Source: [Erwinia] mediterraneensis (GTDB lineage Bacteria; Pseudomonadota; Gammaproteobacteria; Enterobacterales; Enterobacteriaceae). From it: a stretch of DNA of 64,000 nt. Made by a program: the position numbers and the translations under genes. The stretch spans positions 2,556,325 through 2,620,324 of the forward strand of contig NZ_LR026978.1 of NCBI RefSeq assembly GCF_900604315.1. The letters run 5' to 3'. How positions within the stretch are numbered: the first letter of the stretch is position 1; each line of letters begins with the position of its first letter. Under the pieces are notes generated by a model. The model ran no database searches. It was not told where the DNA came from and was given only the letters and a program-made list of their open reading frames with translations. Below, in pieces: positions 9,920 to 18,949 of the stretch.

Positions 9920-11680
9920 TTGTTTTTACCTCAACGGATAGCACAATATTTTGCGCTTACGCTGGCCCTGGTGCCAATGTTTACGCATGCCTGGCAACAG
10001 GATCGCACCTATCGCTTTTCGGTATTGCATACCAACGATCATCACGGTCACTTCTGGCCTAACGCGCAGGGCGAATATGGTCTGGCCGCGCAGAAAACCC
10101 TGATGGATAAGATGCGCTATGAAGTGCAGGCACGAGGGGGCGGTGCCCTGATTCTTTCTGGCGGCGATATCAACACCGGCACGCCGGAATCGGATCTGCT
10201 GGATGCGGAGCCCGATTTTCGCGGGATGAACCTGGTGGGCTATGACGCCATGGCGATCGGCAACCATGAGTTTGATAATCCGCTGACGGTGCTGCGCCAG
10301 CAGGAAAAATGGGCCAAATTTCCGCTGCTCTCCGCCAATATCTATCAGAAAAGCAGCGGCAAGCGACTGTTTAAACCCTGGGCGCTGTTTAACCGTATGG
10401 GGCTGAAAATCGCTGTTATCGGGCTGACCACAGAAGATACGGCGAAAATCGCCCATCCCGCTTATCTGCAGGACATTGAATTCCGCGATCCGATTGCCGA
10501 GGCGCGCAAGGCGGCAGAGGAACTGCGCGCGCAGGAGAAGCCGGACGTCATCATTGCCCTGACCCATATGGGGCATTATGACAACGGTCATCACGGCAGT
10601 AACGCGCCGGGAGATGTGACGCTGGCGCGCTCGCTGCCGGCAGGGACGCTGAATATCATTGTCGGCGGCCATTCACACGATGCGGTGTGCATGGAAAAAG
10701 AGAACGTCAGTCAGCGTGACTATCAGCCGGGCACCCCCTGCCGGCCGGATCAGCAAAATGGCGTCTGGATTATGCAGGCGCAAGAGTGGGGCAAATACAT
10801 TGGCCGTGGCGATTTTACTTTTCGTAATGGCGAACTGACGCTGGAAAACTATCAGCTGGTGCCGGTGAACCTGAAGCATAAGATCAAAAACCGGGACGGC
10901 AGCGAATCCTGGCTCACCTGGGGAGAAGAGGTGACGGGCAACGGCGCGATGATGAAGCTGCTGATGCCGTTCAAGAAGCGCGGCGAGGCGCAGCTGCAGG
11001 TCAAAATAGGACGCGCTGAGGGGACTTTTATCGGCGAACGCAACAAAGTGCGTTTTGAGCAGACCAATATGGGACAGTTGATCCTGCGCGCGCAGATGGC
11101 GCGTACCCAGGCGGACTTTGCGCTGATGAGTGGTGGTGGGATTCGCACCTCGCTGCCGTCAGGGCCGATCACGTACCATGACGTGCTGGAGGTGCAGCCC
11201 TTCGCCAATCAGCTTTGCGTGGTGACGCTGACCGGCGAGGAGATTGCCCGTTATCTGGCGGTGGTCGCCAATATTAAGCCTGATTCCGGGGGCTTTGCGC
11301 AGTTTGCCAACGTCAGCCTGGTCGCGGACGGCAGCGGCGTCAGCGGGATCAAAATCAATGGCGTACCGCTGGAGGCGAAAAAAACCTGGCGCATGGCGAT
11401 CAACAGTTTTAATGCTGCCGGCGGCGATGGCTATCCCCGTCTCGATCAGCATGCGGGTTTCGTCAACACCGGGCTGGTGGATGCGGAAGTGCTGAAGCGC
11501 TATATCAGTGAACATTCACCGCTGAAAGCGAGCGAGTATGCGCCGCGCGGCGAGATTGTTTATCTGACCGAAGCGCAAAAGCGCGAGCGCGACAGCAAAG
11601 AAGAGAAAATGCGCCACCGCTCCTATCCCAAAATGCTGCTGGCCTGGCTCTGGCCATCTTCGTTCGGGGCCAGTCAGTAA
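9920..11680 (+). CDS. ushA: Periplasmic UDP-sugar hydrolase / 5'-nucleotidase
   Basis: Hydrolyses UDP-glucose and extracytoplasmic nucleotides to nucleosides and phosphate. It begins at a TTG codon (9920) with AAGGAG 7 nt upstream. The first 24 residues (RIAQYFALTLALVPMFTHA then W) form a Sec signal peptide. Metal-binding motifs of the metallophosphatase domain are clear: HTNDHHGHFW, SGGDINTGTPESD, IGNHEFD, THMGHYDNG and GGHSHD. The C-terminal substrate domain has FNAAGGDGYPRL. At 586 aa it is about 36 residues longer than E. coli UshA, because of a charged C-terminal tail that ends FGASQ. Confidence 0.95.
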   Translation: MFLPQRIAQYFALTLALVPMFTHAWQQDRTYRFSVLHTNDHHGHFWPNAQGEYGLAAQKTLMDKMRYEVQARGGGALILSGGDINTGTPESDLLDAEPDFRGMNLVGYDAMAIGNHEFDNPLTVLRQQEKWAKFPLLSANIYQKSSGKRLFKPWALFNRMGLKIAVIGLTTEDTAKIAHPAYLQDIEFRDPIAEARKAAEELRAQEKPDVIIALTHMGHYDNGHHGSNAPGDVTLARSLPAGTLNIIVGGHSHDAVCMEKENVSQRDYQPGTPCRPDQQNGVWIMQAQEWGKYIGRGDFTFRNGELTLENYQLVPVNLKHKIKNRDGSESWLTWGEEVTGNGAMMKLLMPFKKRGEAQLQVKIGRAEGTFIGERNKVRFEQTNMGQLILRAQMARTQADFALMSGGGIRTSLPSGPITYHDVLEVQPFANQLCVVTLTGEEIARYLAVVANIKPDSGGFAQFANVSLVADGSGVSGIKINGVPLEAKKTWRMAINSFNAAGGDGYPRLDQHAGFVNTGLVDAEVLKRYISEHSPLKASEYAPRGEIVYLTEAQKRERDSKEEKMRHRSYPKMLLAWLWPSSFGASQ

Positions 11681-11685
11681 GTGCA

Positions 11686-11712
11686 GGGGAGGCGTGATGC
11701 CTCCTCTTTTTT
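11686..11712. terminator. Terminator between ushA and the PACE gene
   Basis: Eight-bp stem (11686-11693 with 11699-11706) around a GTGAT loop, followed by TTTTTT. It sits between the convergent 3' ends of ushA and the efflux gene. Confidence 0.85.
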
Positions 11713-12148
11713 ATGCTTCGCACACTTTACGCCTTATCCAGCGCTGGCGCAGTTTGTCCCATGCCCAGTTGTACGCCACGGTATAAGGCAGGAAGAAGAG
11801 GAAGAAGGCAACCTCCAGCATAAATGCCGACCACAGACCGATGTGCAGCATGCCTGCGGCAATCGGCAGACCGATTAAAATAAATCCCCCTTCGAACCCG
11901 AGTGCGTGCAGTACACGCAGTACCAGACCACGTCTGACGCGATCAGGCGGGCAGAGGCGATCGAAGCCAGCGTTATAGATCATGTTCCATAGCATGGCGA
12001 CGGTAGAAAGGGCGATCGCCAGCGCACCCACCTGAAACAGCGGCTTATCCATTGCCCAGGCGGCGAGCGGAGAGACCGTAACTATCGCCAGCACCTCAAA
12101 GCACACAGCGTGACAAAAACGTTCTTTCAGTGAGCGGGCTTGCATCAT
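11711..12148 (-). CDS. PACE-family (AceI-like) biocide efflux transporter
   Basis: A 145-aa inner-membrane protein with four predicted helices arranged as two related pairs. The four PACE signature motifs can be read: RFCHAVCFE in helix 1, WNMIYNAGFD at the end of helix 2, RVLHALGFE in helix 3 and YTVAYNWAWD at the end of helix 4. Members such as AceI export chlorhexidine or short-chain diamines by proton antiport; the substrate here is unknown. AAGGAG precedes both ATGs (12148 and 12145). It is divergent from a LysR gene, the usual partner of PACE genes, but that regulator is broken by a stop codon. Confidence 0.92.
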   Translation of the reverse strand: MMQARSLKERFCHAVCFEVLAIVTVSPLAAWAMDKPLFQVGALAIALSTVAMLWNMIYNAGFDRLCPPDRVRRGLVLRVLHALGFEGGFILIGLPIAAGMLHIGLWSAFMLEVAFFLFFLPYTVAYNWAWDKLRQRWIRRKVCEA

Positions 12149-12230
12149 CTTCTCCTTAATAACAGAGCGCTATCTTCTCACAGACTGTAACCAGGCTAAA
12201 ATGAGAACCTATCGATAAAAGCGATGGATA

Positions 12231-13106
12231 ATGATGAAATACTCCCCGGAATCTCTGAATGCTTTTGTGCAGACGGTGGCAAGCGGCTCTTTTTCCGCTG
12301 CGGCCCGTGCGCTGGGTAAAAGCCAGTCGACTATCAGCAGCGCCGTAGCGGCGCTGGAGGCGGATCTTGGCTTTACCCTGTTTGACCGCCAGGGGCGCCA
12401 GCCAGTGCTCACCCAACAAGGGAAGCGCGCGCTGGCGCAGGTAGAAGCCATTCTGCACGCCAGTCACCGGCTCGATGAGCTGGCGGTACGTCTCGCGTAG
12501 GGTGTAGAACCGCGGCTCAGCCTGGCGATTTCCGATTTCTGGCAGGCCGATCATCATGAAAAGCTGCTGAAAGGCTTTGAAGCGCGTTATCCCGATATCG
12601 AATTTGAATGCATGATTGCCGAGGATGAGGATGTGCTGGCGCTGTTGCAGAGCGGCCGTGTCCAGCTGGGCATTGTGCGCGCCCAGCCGCGGTTGCTGCC
12701 CGATATTGCTGCGGCACGTCTGCAGGTGCAGGCGGAGATGGCGATCTGGCTGCACCGCGATCATGTGCTGGCACGACAGCCGCAGGTCACCGAAGCTGCG
12801 CTGCAGGAAGTGCGCCAGCTGCGCCTGAACACCTGGGCGCAGAGCAGCACGCGTCCGCTGAGCGCCGGACGGGTCTGGTCAGCGCCTTCCTATCTGCTGC
12901 TGCTGGAGATGGCGGAGCAGGGGTTTGGCTGGAGCGTGCTGCCGCGCTGGCTGGTGCAACAGTTTGGACATCAGCAACTGAAAGAGCTCAGGGTGCCGGG
13001 CTGGCCGCAACATATTGCGGTTGAGGCGATCTGGTCGACGCGCCATCCTCCCGGACCCGCCGGGCGCTGGATGATCGATCAACTCTGCGCCCAGCCGCCC
13101 GCTTAA
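12231..13106 (+). pseudogene. LysR-type regulator interrupted by one in-frame TAG
   Basis: The first 89 codons encode a normal LysR winged helix-turn-helix (SPESLNAFVQTVASGSFSAA, QSTISSAVAALE). A TAG at 12498-12500 then interrupts the same frame. Reading on without any shift gives the rest of the effector domain (RLSLAISDFWQADHHEKLL ... WSVLPRWLVQQF) to the natural stop at 13106. Intact, the protein would be 291 aa. A single base change explains the break. It is divergent from the PACE efflux gene and was probably its regulator. The 3' end overlaps convergent ybaK by 4 bp. Sequencing error or suppression cannot be ruled out. Confidence 0.9.
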
Positions 13107-13582
13107 TCGCGACGGGCAATATCCGTCAGCGGCGCATCCAGCAGACGCGACAGATCCTGGGGTGACAGTTCAATATCCAGCCCGCGTTTACCGCCGGAAA
13201 TAAAGATCGTGGGGAAGTCGCCCGCCAGAATATCAATCACCGTGGGCAGCCGTTTTTTTTGCCCCAGCGGACTGATGCCGCCTACCAGATAGCCGGTTAC
13301 CCGCTGGGCCAGCAGCGGATCTGCCATATCCGCCTTTTTCGCGCCCAGCGCCCGGGCAACCTTTTTCAGATCCAGCTGACTGGAGACCGGCGTGATCGCA
13401 ACCGCCAGCTGCTTTACATCGCCGTTGAGTGCCACCAGCAGGGTTTTATACACCTGACTGGCATTCAGATTCAGTTTGCGCACCACTTCATCACCAAAAT
13501 TGGTTTCGCTGGCGTCATGCTCATAAGGGTGTAGCGTGAAGCTGACTTTTTGTTTTTCGAGGAGTTTTACTGCGGGCGTCAT
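13103..13582 (-). CDS. ybaK: Cys-tRNA(Pro) deacylase YbaK
   Basis: Editing-domain protein that hydrolyses mischarged Cys-tRNA(Pro), complementing prolyl-tRNA synthetase. The 159-aa product has the same length as E. coli YbaK and the same landmarks: [24 protein letters not shown] with the catalytic Lys (residue 46), and [27 protein letters not shown] precedes the ATG at 13582. Its position next to ybaP is conserved, while the overlapping LysR gene at its 3' side is not. Confidence 0.95.
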   Translation of the reverse strand: MTPAVKLLEKQKVSFTLHPYEHDASETNFGDEVVRKLNLNASQVYKTLLVALNGDVKQLAVAITPVSSQLDLKKVARALGAKKADMADPLLAQRVTGYLVGGISPLGQKKRLPTVIDILAGDFPTIFISGGKRGLDIELSPQDLSRLLDAPLTDIARRD

Positions 13583-13676
13583 AACGGCTCCTGGTGCTGT
13601 ACAATTTTTAAACCATGAACGAATGAATAAAGCTGGCGTAAAGGGGCACTTTGCGCGAGAATTGGCCCTGCGCCAG

Positions 13677-13756
13677 CCGCTGAGGCTGAGCGATAACCAA
13701 AACCATAAATCGATTTTACATTGACAGGCCAGTAGCGATACTGGCCTTCTTTTTTT
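13677..13756 (+). ncRNA. Candidate ChiX-like small RNA
   Basis: In E. coli and Salmonella the Hfq-dependent sRNA ChiX lies between ybaK and ybaP and ends in a GCC(A)ATAGCGATATTGGCC-type terminator. Here the same gap ends in GGCCAGTAGCGATACTGGCC (13727-13746) plus a T-rich run on the + strand. A small hairpin (CGCTgaggctgAGCG) lies about 50 nt upstream, giving an RNA of about the right length. The known ChiX seed is not clearly preserved, and the 5' end is a guess. TACAAT at 13598-13603 is a possible -10, which would imply a longer RNA. Confidence 0.4.
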
Positions 13757-14559
13757 CAGGCCCGCCTCAGTAAATCCGGTAAGTTCTCCTCGCCATACAG
13801 ATGCAGCGCCCCTACCGCCACCACATAACGCCCCGGCGGTAGCTGCGTCAGTACATCCCGCCAGTGCTGGTTGCGTTGATTCATCAGTACCTCACTCAAG
13901 GTGCTACTGAATGTGGTGGGCAGCGACGCCGGTGGCTGGCGACGCGGCGCGTCCAGCCACCAGCTAATCATGGTTTGTAACAACCGTGCGTTGGTATGCC
14001 AGTGCACCAGGGTATCCTGCAGCAGCGCCATACCCTCATCGGGCAAGGCTTTCAGCAGCGCAATCTGGACATCCGCCCCTTCCAGCTCCTGCACCGGCTT
14101 TTGCCAGCGTTTCGCCGCCAGTAGCAGCTGATAATCGATACCGTAGTCGGGCCGTAGCCCCAGCTGCTGTGCCTGCTGCGCCTGCAACATCAGCGCAATC
14201 TGCCAGGCAGGCAGCGTATCAAACAGCGCCATCGACAATTGCAGGTCGTCACACAGCTTCTGCAGCTGCGCCAGCGCCTGCGCATCCAGACGCGATGCCA
14301 GCGGCGGCTGTTCGTCACTTTTGACATAGGGTGACGAGCCCTGAGTAACGTCCGCCTCCACAATAAGCGCATCGGCCTGCTGCAGTCGGGTAAGCAGTTT
14401 TGCCGGCAGCGGTTGCATATCACGCGTCCCCATATGGATGCTGCCGACCAGATGAAATTCCCGATCCCCCAGGTGAATATCCACGGCGGGCCAGGCGTAG
14501 CTGACCGGGGCGAGGCGCCGTAACATCGCGTTTAATGATCGCCACAAGCTGCGCATCAT
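13756..14559 (-). CDS. ybaP: TraB/GumN-family protein YbaP
   Basis: A 267-aa protein of the TraB/GumN (ChaN/EreA-like) family, whose founding member is a plasmid pheromone-shutdown protein; some members are proposed metalloproteases. E. coli YbaP has no established role. Conserved features are [18 protein letters not shown] near the N-terminus with the family His, [12 protein letters not shown] in the middle, and the C-terminal [20 protein letters not shown], which holds the second motif. No clear signal peptide. The last bases abut the T-run of the putative ChiX-like terminator. Confidence 0.93.
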   Translation of the reverse strand: MMRSLWRSLNAMLRRLAPVSYAWPAVDIHLGDREFHLVGSIHMGTRDMQPLPAKLLTRLQQADALIVEADVTQGSSPYVKSDEQPPLASRLDAQALAQLQKLCDDLQLSMALFDTLPAWQIALMLQAQQAQQLGLRPDYGIDYQLLLAAKRWQKPVQELEGADVQIALLKALPDEGMALLQDTLVHWHTNARLLQTMISWWLDAPRRQPPASLPTTFSSTLSEVLMNQRNQHWRDVLTQLPPGRYVVAVGALHLYGEENLPDLLRRA

Positions 14560-14629
14560 GCCCTGTCCTTATTGGTTAAAAAGCCATGCTAGCGATTTCA
14601 ACCGGTGAAGAACAGGGCCGTCGCTGCAA

Positions 14630-17143
14630 TCAGGATTTGGGCGGTCGGAAGCGCAACAGGCGATTGGCATTGCTCACCACGGTGATCGAGGAGAGCGCCA
14701 TGGCAGCACCGGCCAGCACCGGGCTGAGCAGCGTGCCGGTAAAGGGATAGAGCACGCCCGCCGCCACCGGAATGCCCAGACTGTTGTAAACAAAGGCCCC
14801 GAGTAAGTTCTGTTTCATATTGCGCAGCGTTGCGCGCGAGATGGCCAGCGCATCCGCAACGGCATGCAGATCGTGGCGCATCAGCGTCATGGCTGCGGTT
14901 TCAATCGCCACATCGCTGCCGCTGCCCATGGCGATGCCCACGTCCGCCTGAGCCAGCGCAGGGGCATCGTTAATGCCATCGCCGATCATCGCCACCTGCG
15001 CACCTTGTTGCTGCAGCTGGCGTATCGCTTCCGCTTTCCCTTCCGGCAGGACGCCCGCCATCACCTCATCAATACCCGCTTCCTGCGCGATTACCTGCGC
15101 CGTCTGCGCATTATCGCCGGTCAGCATGATCAGACGATAACCTGAGCGGTGCAGACGCTGCAGGGCGTCACGACTCTCCTGACGTAGCGCATCGCGCAGG
15201 GCGAACAGGGCAACCAACTGGTTGTCGACGGCCAGCATCACCGGCGTCGCGCCTTGTGCCGTGAGGGCGGTAAGCGCCTGCGTAGCGGGACTGCAATCAA
15301 TGTTTTGCTGCAGCAGCAGGGCTGGGTTACCCAGCAGCAGCGACTTGCCTGCCAGTGTACCGCTGACGCCCTGGCCGCGTATTGTACGAAATTGCTCAAC
15401 CGCAGGCAGGGTTGCGCCCTCAGCCGCCGCCACCAGCGCTTTCGCCAGCGGGTGGCTGGAATCCTGCTCAAGGGCTGCCGCCAGGCGCACAACCCCGGCG
15501 CGTTCAGCGGCGTTAAAGGTCTGAATATCAACGACGCGCGGCTGGCCTTCCGTCAGCGTGCCGGTTTTATCAAACACCAGCGTATTCAGCGTGCTGGCGC
15601 GCTGCAACGCGTCGGCGTCGCGCACCAGTACGCCCAGCTCGGCGGCGCGCCCGACACCAGCGATAATCGACATCGGCGTTGCCAGCCCCAGTGCGCAGGG
15701 GCAGGCGATAATCAGCACCGTGGTGGCAATCACCAGCGTATAGACAATTTGCGGCTGCGGCCCCACCAGATACCAGATCAGGGCGCTGATCAGCGCAATG
15801 GCGACCACCGCCGGGACAAAAACCGCAGAGATGCGATCCGCCAGCCGGCCAATTTCCGGCTTGCTGCTTTGCGCCTGACGCACCAGCTGGATAATGCGCG
15901 CCAGGGTAGTGTGTTGACCGATGGCGCGGGCTGTAAAGCGCACTGCGCCATCCTGCACCAGAGTTCCGGCGTGGATGCTGGCGCCACGGCTTTTTGCCTG
16001 CGGCACCGGCTCGCCGGTGAGCATCGCCTCATCGAACCAGGCTTCGCCGTCAGTGATCTCGCCATCCACGGGGACGCGATCGCCGGTGACCAGACGCAGC
16101 GTCATGCCAGGCTGCAGCTCGCTCAGCGGCACCTTTTTCTCGCCCTGATCGGTGATCACCCGCGCCTGGGTCGGCGTCAGATCCAGCAGGCGCTCCAGTG
16201 CCTGTGATGAACGCTGACGCGCGCGCTGTTCCAGCGCATGGCCGAGATTAATCAGGCCGATAATCATGACGCTGGCTTCAAAATAGAGGTGGCGTGCCTG
16301 ATGGGGGAAAAAGTCGGGCCAGATCGCCACACTGATGGAGTAGAGCCAGGCGGCGCCAGTGCCCAGCGCCACCAGCGTATCCATGGTCGCCGTGCCCTTG
16401 CGCAGGCTACGCCAGGCGCTGCGCCAGAAATGACCGCCCGCCACCAGCATCACCAGCAGCGTAATGCCGCCCAGCCATAGCCAGGTCGTACGGTTCGCGG
16501 CGCTGAGCATCATATTGTCGCCCCACATGCCCCAGAACATCATCGGCACGCCCAGCAGCAGGGCCAGCGCCGCCTGCCAGCTGAAGCGGCGCATTGCCTG
16601 ACGCGCGCTCTGCTGCTGTTTCTGCCGCCGTTCGCCTTCATCGGCAACAAACTGCGCGCCGTAACCCGCCTCTTCGACGGCGGCGACCAGGGTCTGAGGA
16701 TCGGCGCTGCCCAGTACCAGGGCGCTGCGCTCGCCCAGGTTAACGCGCGCCTGGCTGACGCCAGCTACCTGCTGTAAGGCACGTTCCACGCGACTCACGC
16801 AACTGGCGCAGCTCATGCCGTCAATCAGCAGGTGGAGCGCGTCAGCGCGCTCCGGTGCCGGAAGCTGTTGAGACGCCGCTGTCAGCGCTTCCGGCTGTGG
16901 TTCTGTTGCTGTCAGCGGTTCAGGCTTTGGGTGTGCGTCGTCCTGTTTCAGGGTCGCGTGATAGCCCACCTGCTCAACAGTGGCGATCAGCGCCTGCGCT
17001 TCGGCCTGACCTGCAATGCGTGCCTCTTCCAGCGTAACTTCCGCCTGTTCAACGTCGCTGCGCTGTTCCAGCGCTTCTTTGACGCGTTTAATGCAGTGAC
17101 CGCAGGAGAGACCATCCAGGGCCAGTACGGTTGTTTGTGACAT
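14630..17143 (-). CDS. copA: Cu(+)-exporting P1B-type ATPase (also encodes short chaperone CopA(Z))
   Basis: Inner-membrane pump that drives Cu+ from cytoplasm to periplasm. The 837-aa product has two N-terminal heavy-metal domains with CxxC pairs (C14/C17 in GLSCGHC, C112/C115 in GMSCASC). It has eight helices including the CPC transport motif ([14 protein letters not shown]), the TGEP actuator loop, the phosphorylated DKTGT, and the HP motif ([10 protein letters not shown]). The start at 17143 ([11 protein letters not shown]) has AAGGAG upstream; the in-frame extension covers the promoter. A CueR-type promoter lies upstream and cueR is nearby. A slippery heptamer after the first metal domain predicts a second product. 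Confidence 0.97.
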   Translation of the reverse strand: MSQTTVLALDGLSCGHCIKRVKEALEQRSDVEQAEVTLEEARIAGQAEAQALIATVEQVGYHATLKQDDAHPKPEPLTATEPQPEALTAASQQLPAPERADALHLLIDGMSCASCVSRVERALQQVAGVSQARVNLGERSALVLGSADPQTLVAAVEEAGYGAQFVADEGERRQKQQQSARQAMRRFSWQAALALLLGVPMMFWGMWGDNMMLSAANRTTWLWLGGITLLVMLVAGGHFWRSAWRSLRKGTATMDTLVALGTGAAWLYSISVAIWPDFFPHQARHLYFEASVMIIGLINLGHALEQRARQRSSQALERLLDLTPTQARVITDQGEKKVPLSELQPGMTLRLVTGDRVPVDGEITDGEAWFDEAMLTGEPVPQAKSRGASIHAGTLVQDGAVRFTARAIGQHTTLARIIQLVRQAQSSKPEIGRLADRISAVFVPAVVAIALISALIWYLVGPQPQIVYTLVIATTVLIIACPCALGLATPMSIIAGVGRAAELGVLVRDADALQRASTLNTLVFDKTGTLTEGQPRVVDIQTFNAAERAGVVRLAAALEQDSSHPLAKALVAAAEGATLPAVEQFRTIRGQGVSGTLAGKSLLLGNPALLLQQNIDCSPATQALTALTAQGATPVMLAVDNQLVALFALRDALRQESRDALQRLHRSGYRLIMLTGDNAQTAQVIAQEAGIDEVMAGVLPEGKAEAIRQLQQQGAQVAMIGDGINDAPALAQADVGIAMGSGSDVAIETAAMTLMRHDLHAVADALAISRATLRNMKQNLLGAFVYNSLGIPVAAGVLYPFTGTLLSPVLAGAAMALSSITVVSNANRLLRFRPPKS
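16857..16931 (-). promoter_or_regulatory. Programmed -1 frameshift site and downstream stem in copA
   Basis: On the copA mRNA the heptamer C-CCA-AAG (complement 16925-16931) covers codons 72-73. After a -1 slip the ribosome reads GCC and then TGA (complement 16920-16922), giving a 74-aa product that holds only the first metal-binding domain. A 9-bp stem follows 29 nt downstream (16887-16895 with 16857-16865, 21-nt loop). E. coli copA is known to use the same heptamer to make the copper chaperone CopA(Z). Confidence 0.8.
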
Positions 17144-17199
17144 CGTTGACTCCTTAAAAAGAGCGGGGCAGCCCCGCAAGGAAAGGTGATACGTGACAA

Positions 17200-17230
17200 A
17201 GTTTAAACCTTCCATCAAGGGGAAGGTCAA
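17200..17230 (-). promoter_or_regulatory. CueR-controlled copA promoter
   Basis: On the minus strand TTGACC (-35, 17225-17230) and TAAACT (-10, 17200-17205) are 19 bp apart, the over-long spacer typical of MerR-family promoters. The 21-bp dyad ACCTTCC-N7-GGAAGGT (17207-17227) fills the spacer and matches the CueR operator of E. coli copA. Confidence 0.93.
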
Positions 17231-17300
17231 TAAAGCGCAGGAGATAAATAGCTATGCAGGGGCAGACTGCGGGTTGTGTAGAGTAAGGAAGGGCCAGGAT

Positions 17301-17323
17301 AAAAAGCCAGCCTGCAGGCTGGC
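17301..17323 (-). terminator. Rho-independent terminator of the 17333-17752 gene
   Basis: Perfect 18-nt palindrome GCCAGCCTGCAGGCTGGC (17306-17323) followed on the minus strand by TTTTT. It lies 10 bp after the orphan gene's stop, which supports that gene being transcribed. Confidence 0.85.
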
Positions 17324-17332
17324 AGGGTTTTG

Positions 17333-17752
17333 TTAGTAGAGATATTCTTCGGCAGACTCTTTTTCGGCTTTTTTTGCCTGTATTTCTGCCAGGGAGCTGC
17401 AATGGGATGGCAGGCTGCTTACCCCATTTTCCCGGCTGCGAGGGTTTTGAACATTCCTGATAATAACTTCAAGCAGCTTTTTACCATTATTTATCCTTGC
17501 TGATTTATTTTTATTATGCGTGTGCGGGTTTGCATTAATAATTTCTGTATATTGATTTGCTTTGGCTAATAATGTGTTTGCGTCGCTGATGATTTCACTT
17601 CGGGACTGCTGCCAGCCGGCCCGATAGCTTTTGTTGCTTACATTAATCACTTCTTTTAAAAGGCTTTTTATTGCTTTGTTTTTGATATGGACATTTTCAT
17701 CTGCGTGGGCGTGTTGACACCTGGCCCAGTATATGATTTTTGCAATTTGCAT
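17333..17752 (-). CDS. AT-rich orphan protein of unknown function
   Basis: A 139-aa hydrophilic protein that I do not recognise. It has no signal peptide or membrane helix, is rich in Asn, Lys and Ser, and ends in an Ala/Lys/Glu-rich helix (IQAKKAEKESAEEYLY). Codons are much more A/T-rich than those of the flanking host genes, and the following 340 bp are also AT-rich, which points to horizontal acquisition. The gene sits between copA and cueR, a pair that is closer together in some relatives. A perfect terminator directly behind it supports expression. The start at 17752 (MQIAKIIYW) is the first available. Confidence 0.65.
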   Translation of the reverse strand: MQIAKIIYWARCQHAHADENVHIKNKAIKSLLKEVINVSNKSYRAGWQQSRSEIISDANTLLAKANQYTEIINANPHTHNKNKSARINNGKKLLEVIIRNVQNPRSRENGVSSLPSHCSSLAEIQAKKAEKESAEEYLY

Positions 17753-18092
17753 CGCATGGTCCTCTGTGTAATAACCGGGCTTGAAATTGTACGCTAATCA
17801 AAGAGAAATAATTCTATAAAGCACTCATCTGTTTTTTAATAATTTGTTTTCTGGTTTGGAAAGTCTCTTTGTTAAATCTTTATTTGTATGTAAAACTATT
17901 TTTAATAAAAAGAAGTGTTTTTAGTAATGTGATATAGCGGCCTGACAGCCTGTCGCTTCCATCTTAAACTTCTCGCCTGCACATTTTAAAAATTATCGTT
18001 GCCAGTGACCGGCGAATCAGCACACTATCAGAGCGATAGCATCCGCCTGAACAGGCCGGTGATACAATCTTCCGGGGAAAGAGGAGAGCATG
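17753..18092. other. AT-rich intergenic region before cueR
   Basis: A 340-bp stretch that separates the orphan gene from cueR and must hold the divergent promoters of both. It is markedly AT-rich from about 17780 to 17940. No further gene or clear operator was recognised. Confidence 0.5.
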
Positions 18093-18500
18093 ATGAATAT
18101 CAGTGATGTTGCCAGCAAAACCGGCTTAACCCGTAAAGCGATCCGCTTTTATGAGGAGAAAGGGGTAGTGACGCCGCCGCTGCGCAGCGAAAACGGCTAC
18201 CGCAGCTACAGCGCACGTCATCTGGAGGAGCTCACGCTGTTGCGCCAGGCGCGTCAGGTGGGTTTTAATCTGGAAGAGTGCCGCGAACTGGTGCAGCTGT
18301 TTAATAATCCAGCGCGCCACAGCGCGGAAGTGAAAGCACGTACGCTGCAAAAAGCGGACGAGATTGCGGCGCATATTGAACAGCTGCAGGTCATGCATGC
18401 ACGACTGTTACAACTCGCGGCCGCCTGTCCGGGAGATGAAAGCGCGGACTGCCCGATTATCAACCATCTGGCGGGCTGCTGCGGCCATCACTCTGAGTGA
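18093..18500 (+). CDS. cueR: Cu(+)-responsive MerR-family activator CueR
   Basis: Cytosolic Cu+ sensor that twists the 19-bp-spaced promoters of copA and cueO into active form. The 135-aa product matches E. coli CueR along its whole length: MERR helix-turn-helix ([22 protein letters not shown]), [14 protein letters not shown], a long dimerisation helix, and the metal-binding loop with C112 and C120 ([10 protein letters not shown]). The C-terminal CC pair is also present. ATG 18093 has GAGGAG 6 nt upstream and gives the usual MNISDVA start; the ATG at 18090 is less well placed. The matching operator lies before copA. Confidence 0.96.
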   Translation: MNISDVASKTGLTRKAIRFYEEKGVVTPPLRSENGYRSYSARHLEELTLLRQARQVGFNLEECRELVQLFNNPARHSAEVKARTLQKADEIAAHIEQLQVMHARLLQLAAACPGDESADCPIINHLAGCCGHHSE

Positions 18501-18949
18501 TGGCGCGGCTGAATGCGCAGCGTAATCCCCTCAACATTCACCACAACCACCTCTGTACCGGCCGGCAGATCGCGATCGGCCTGCACGCGCCAGCTGCTGT
18601 CACCCAGACGTACATGGCCGATACCGTCACGCAGATCCGTATCGAGCGTCAGATGGCGGCCTATCATTTGCCTGCCACGTTGATTCAGCGCATTTGGCCT
18701 CTGCTGGCGTTCGCGATAGCGCAACCAGCGATACCATAAAAACAGGCACAGCAGCGTCAGCGCGGCAAACAGTAGCCCCTGACCCTTCCAGGACATCGGA
18801 AGCAGCCACTCAACCAGTCCCACCAGCACCGCCGCCAGGCCGCTCCAGAGCAGATAGCCGCTGGTACCCAGCATTTCTGCGGCCAGCAGCAGGCCGCCCA
18901 GGGTGAGCCAGAACCAGTGGGGATGAGCGATGATCTCGGCCATTATCAT
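18488..18949 (-). CDS. ybbJ: NfeD-like membrane protein YbbJ
   Basis: A 153-aa inner-membrane protein with two to three N-terminal hydrophobic segments ([51 protein letters not shown]) and a C-terminal OB-fold NfeD domain ([13 protein letters not shown]). NfeD proteins pair with SPFH proteins; here the gene follows qmcA with an ATGA overlap, as in E. coli. In E. coli QmcA/YbbJ are linked to membrane quality control. The 3' end overlaps convergent cueR by 13 bp. Confidence 0.93.
   Translation of the reverse strand: MIMAEIIAHPHWFWLTLGGLLLAAEMLGTSGYLLWSGLAAVLVGLVEWLLPMSWKGQGLLFAALTLLCLFLWYRWLRYRERQQRPNALNQRGRQMIGRHLTLDTDLRDGIGHVRLGDSSWRVQADRDLPAGTEVVVVNVEGITLRIQPRHHSE

Noticed and set aside
13721-13726. 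TTGACA before the ChiX-like terminator as a -35 element
   Set aside because: No -10 follows at a proper distance; the hairpin and T-run come directly after, so it is within the RNA.
15254-16207. 317-codon + strand frame inside copA
   Set aside because: It is the antisense shadow of the ATPase gene and has the biased composition expected of one.
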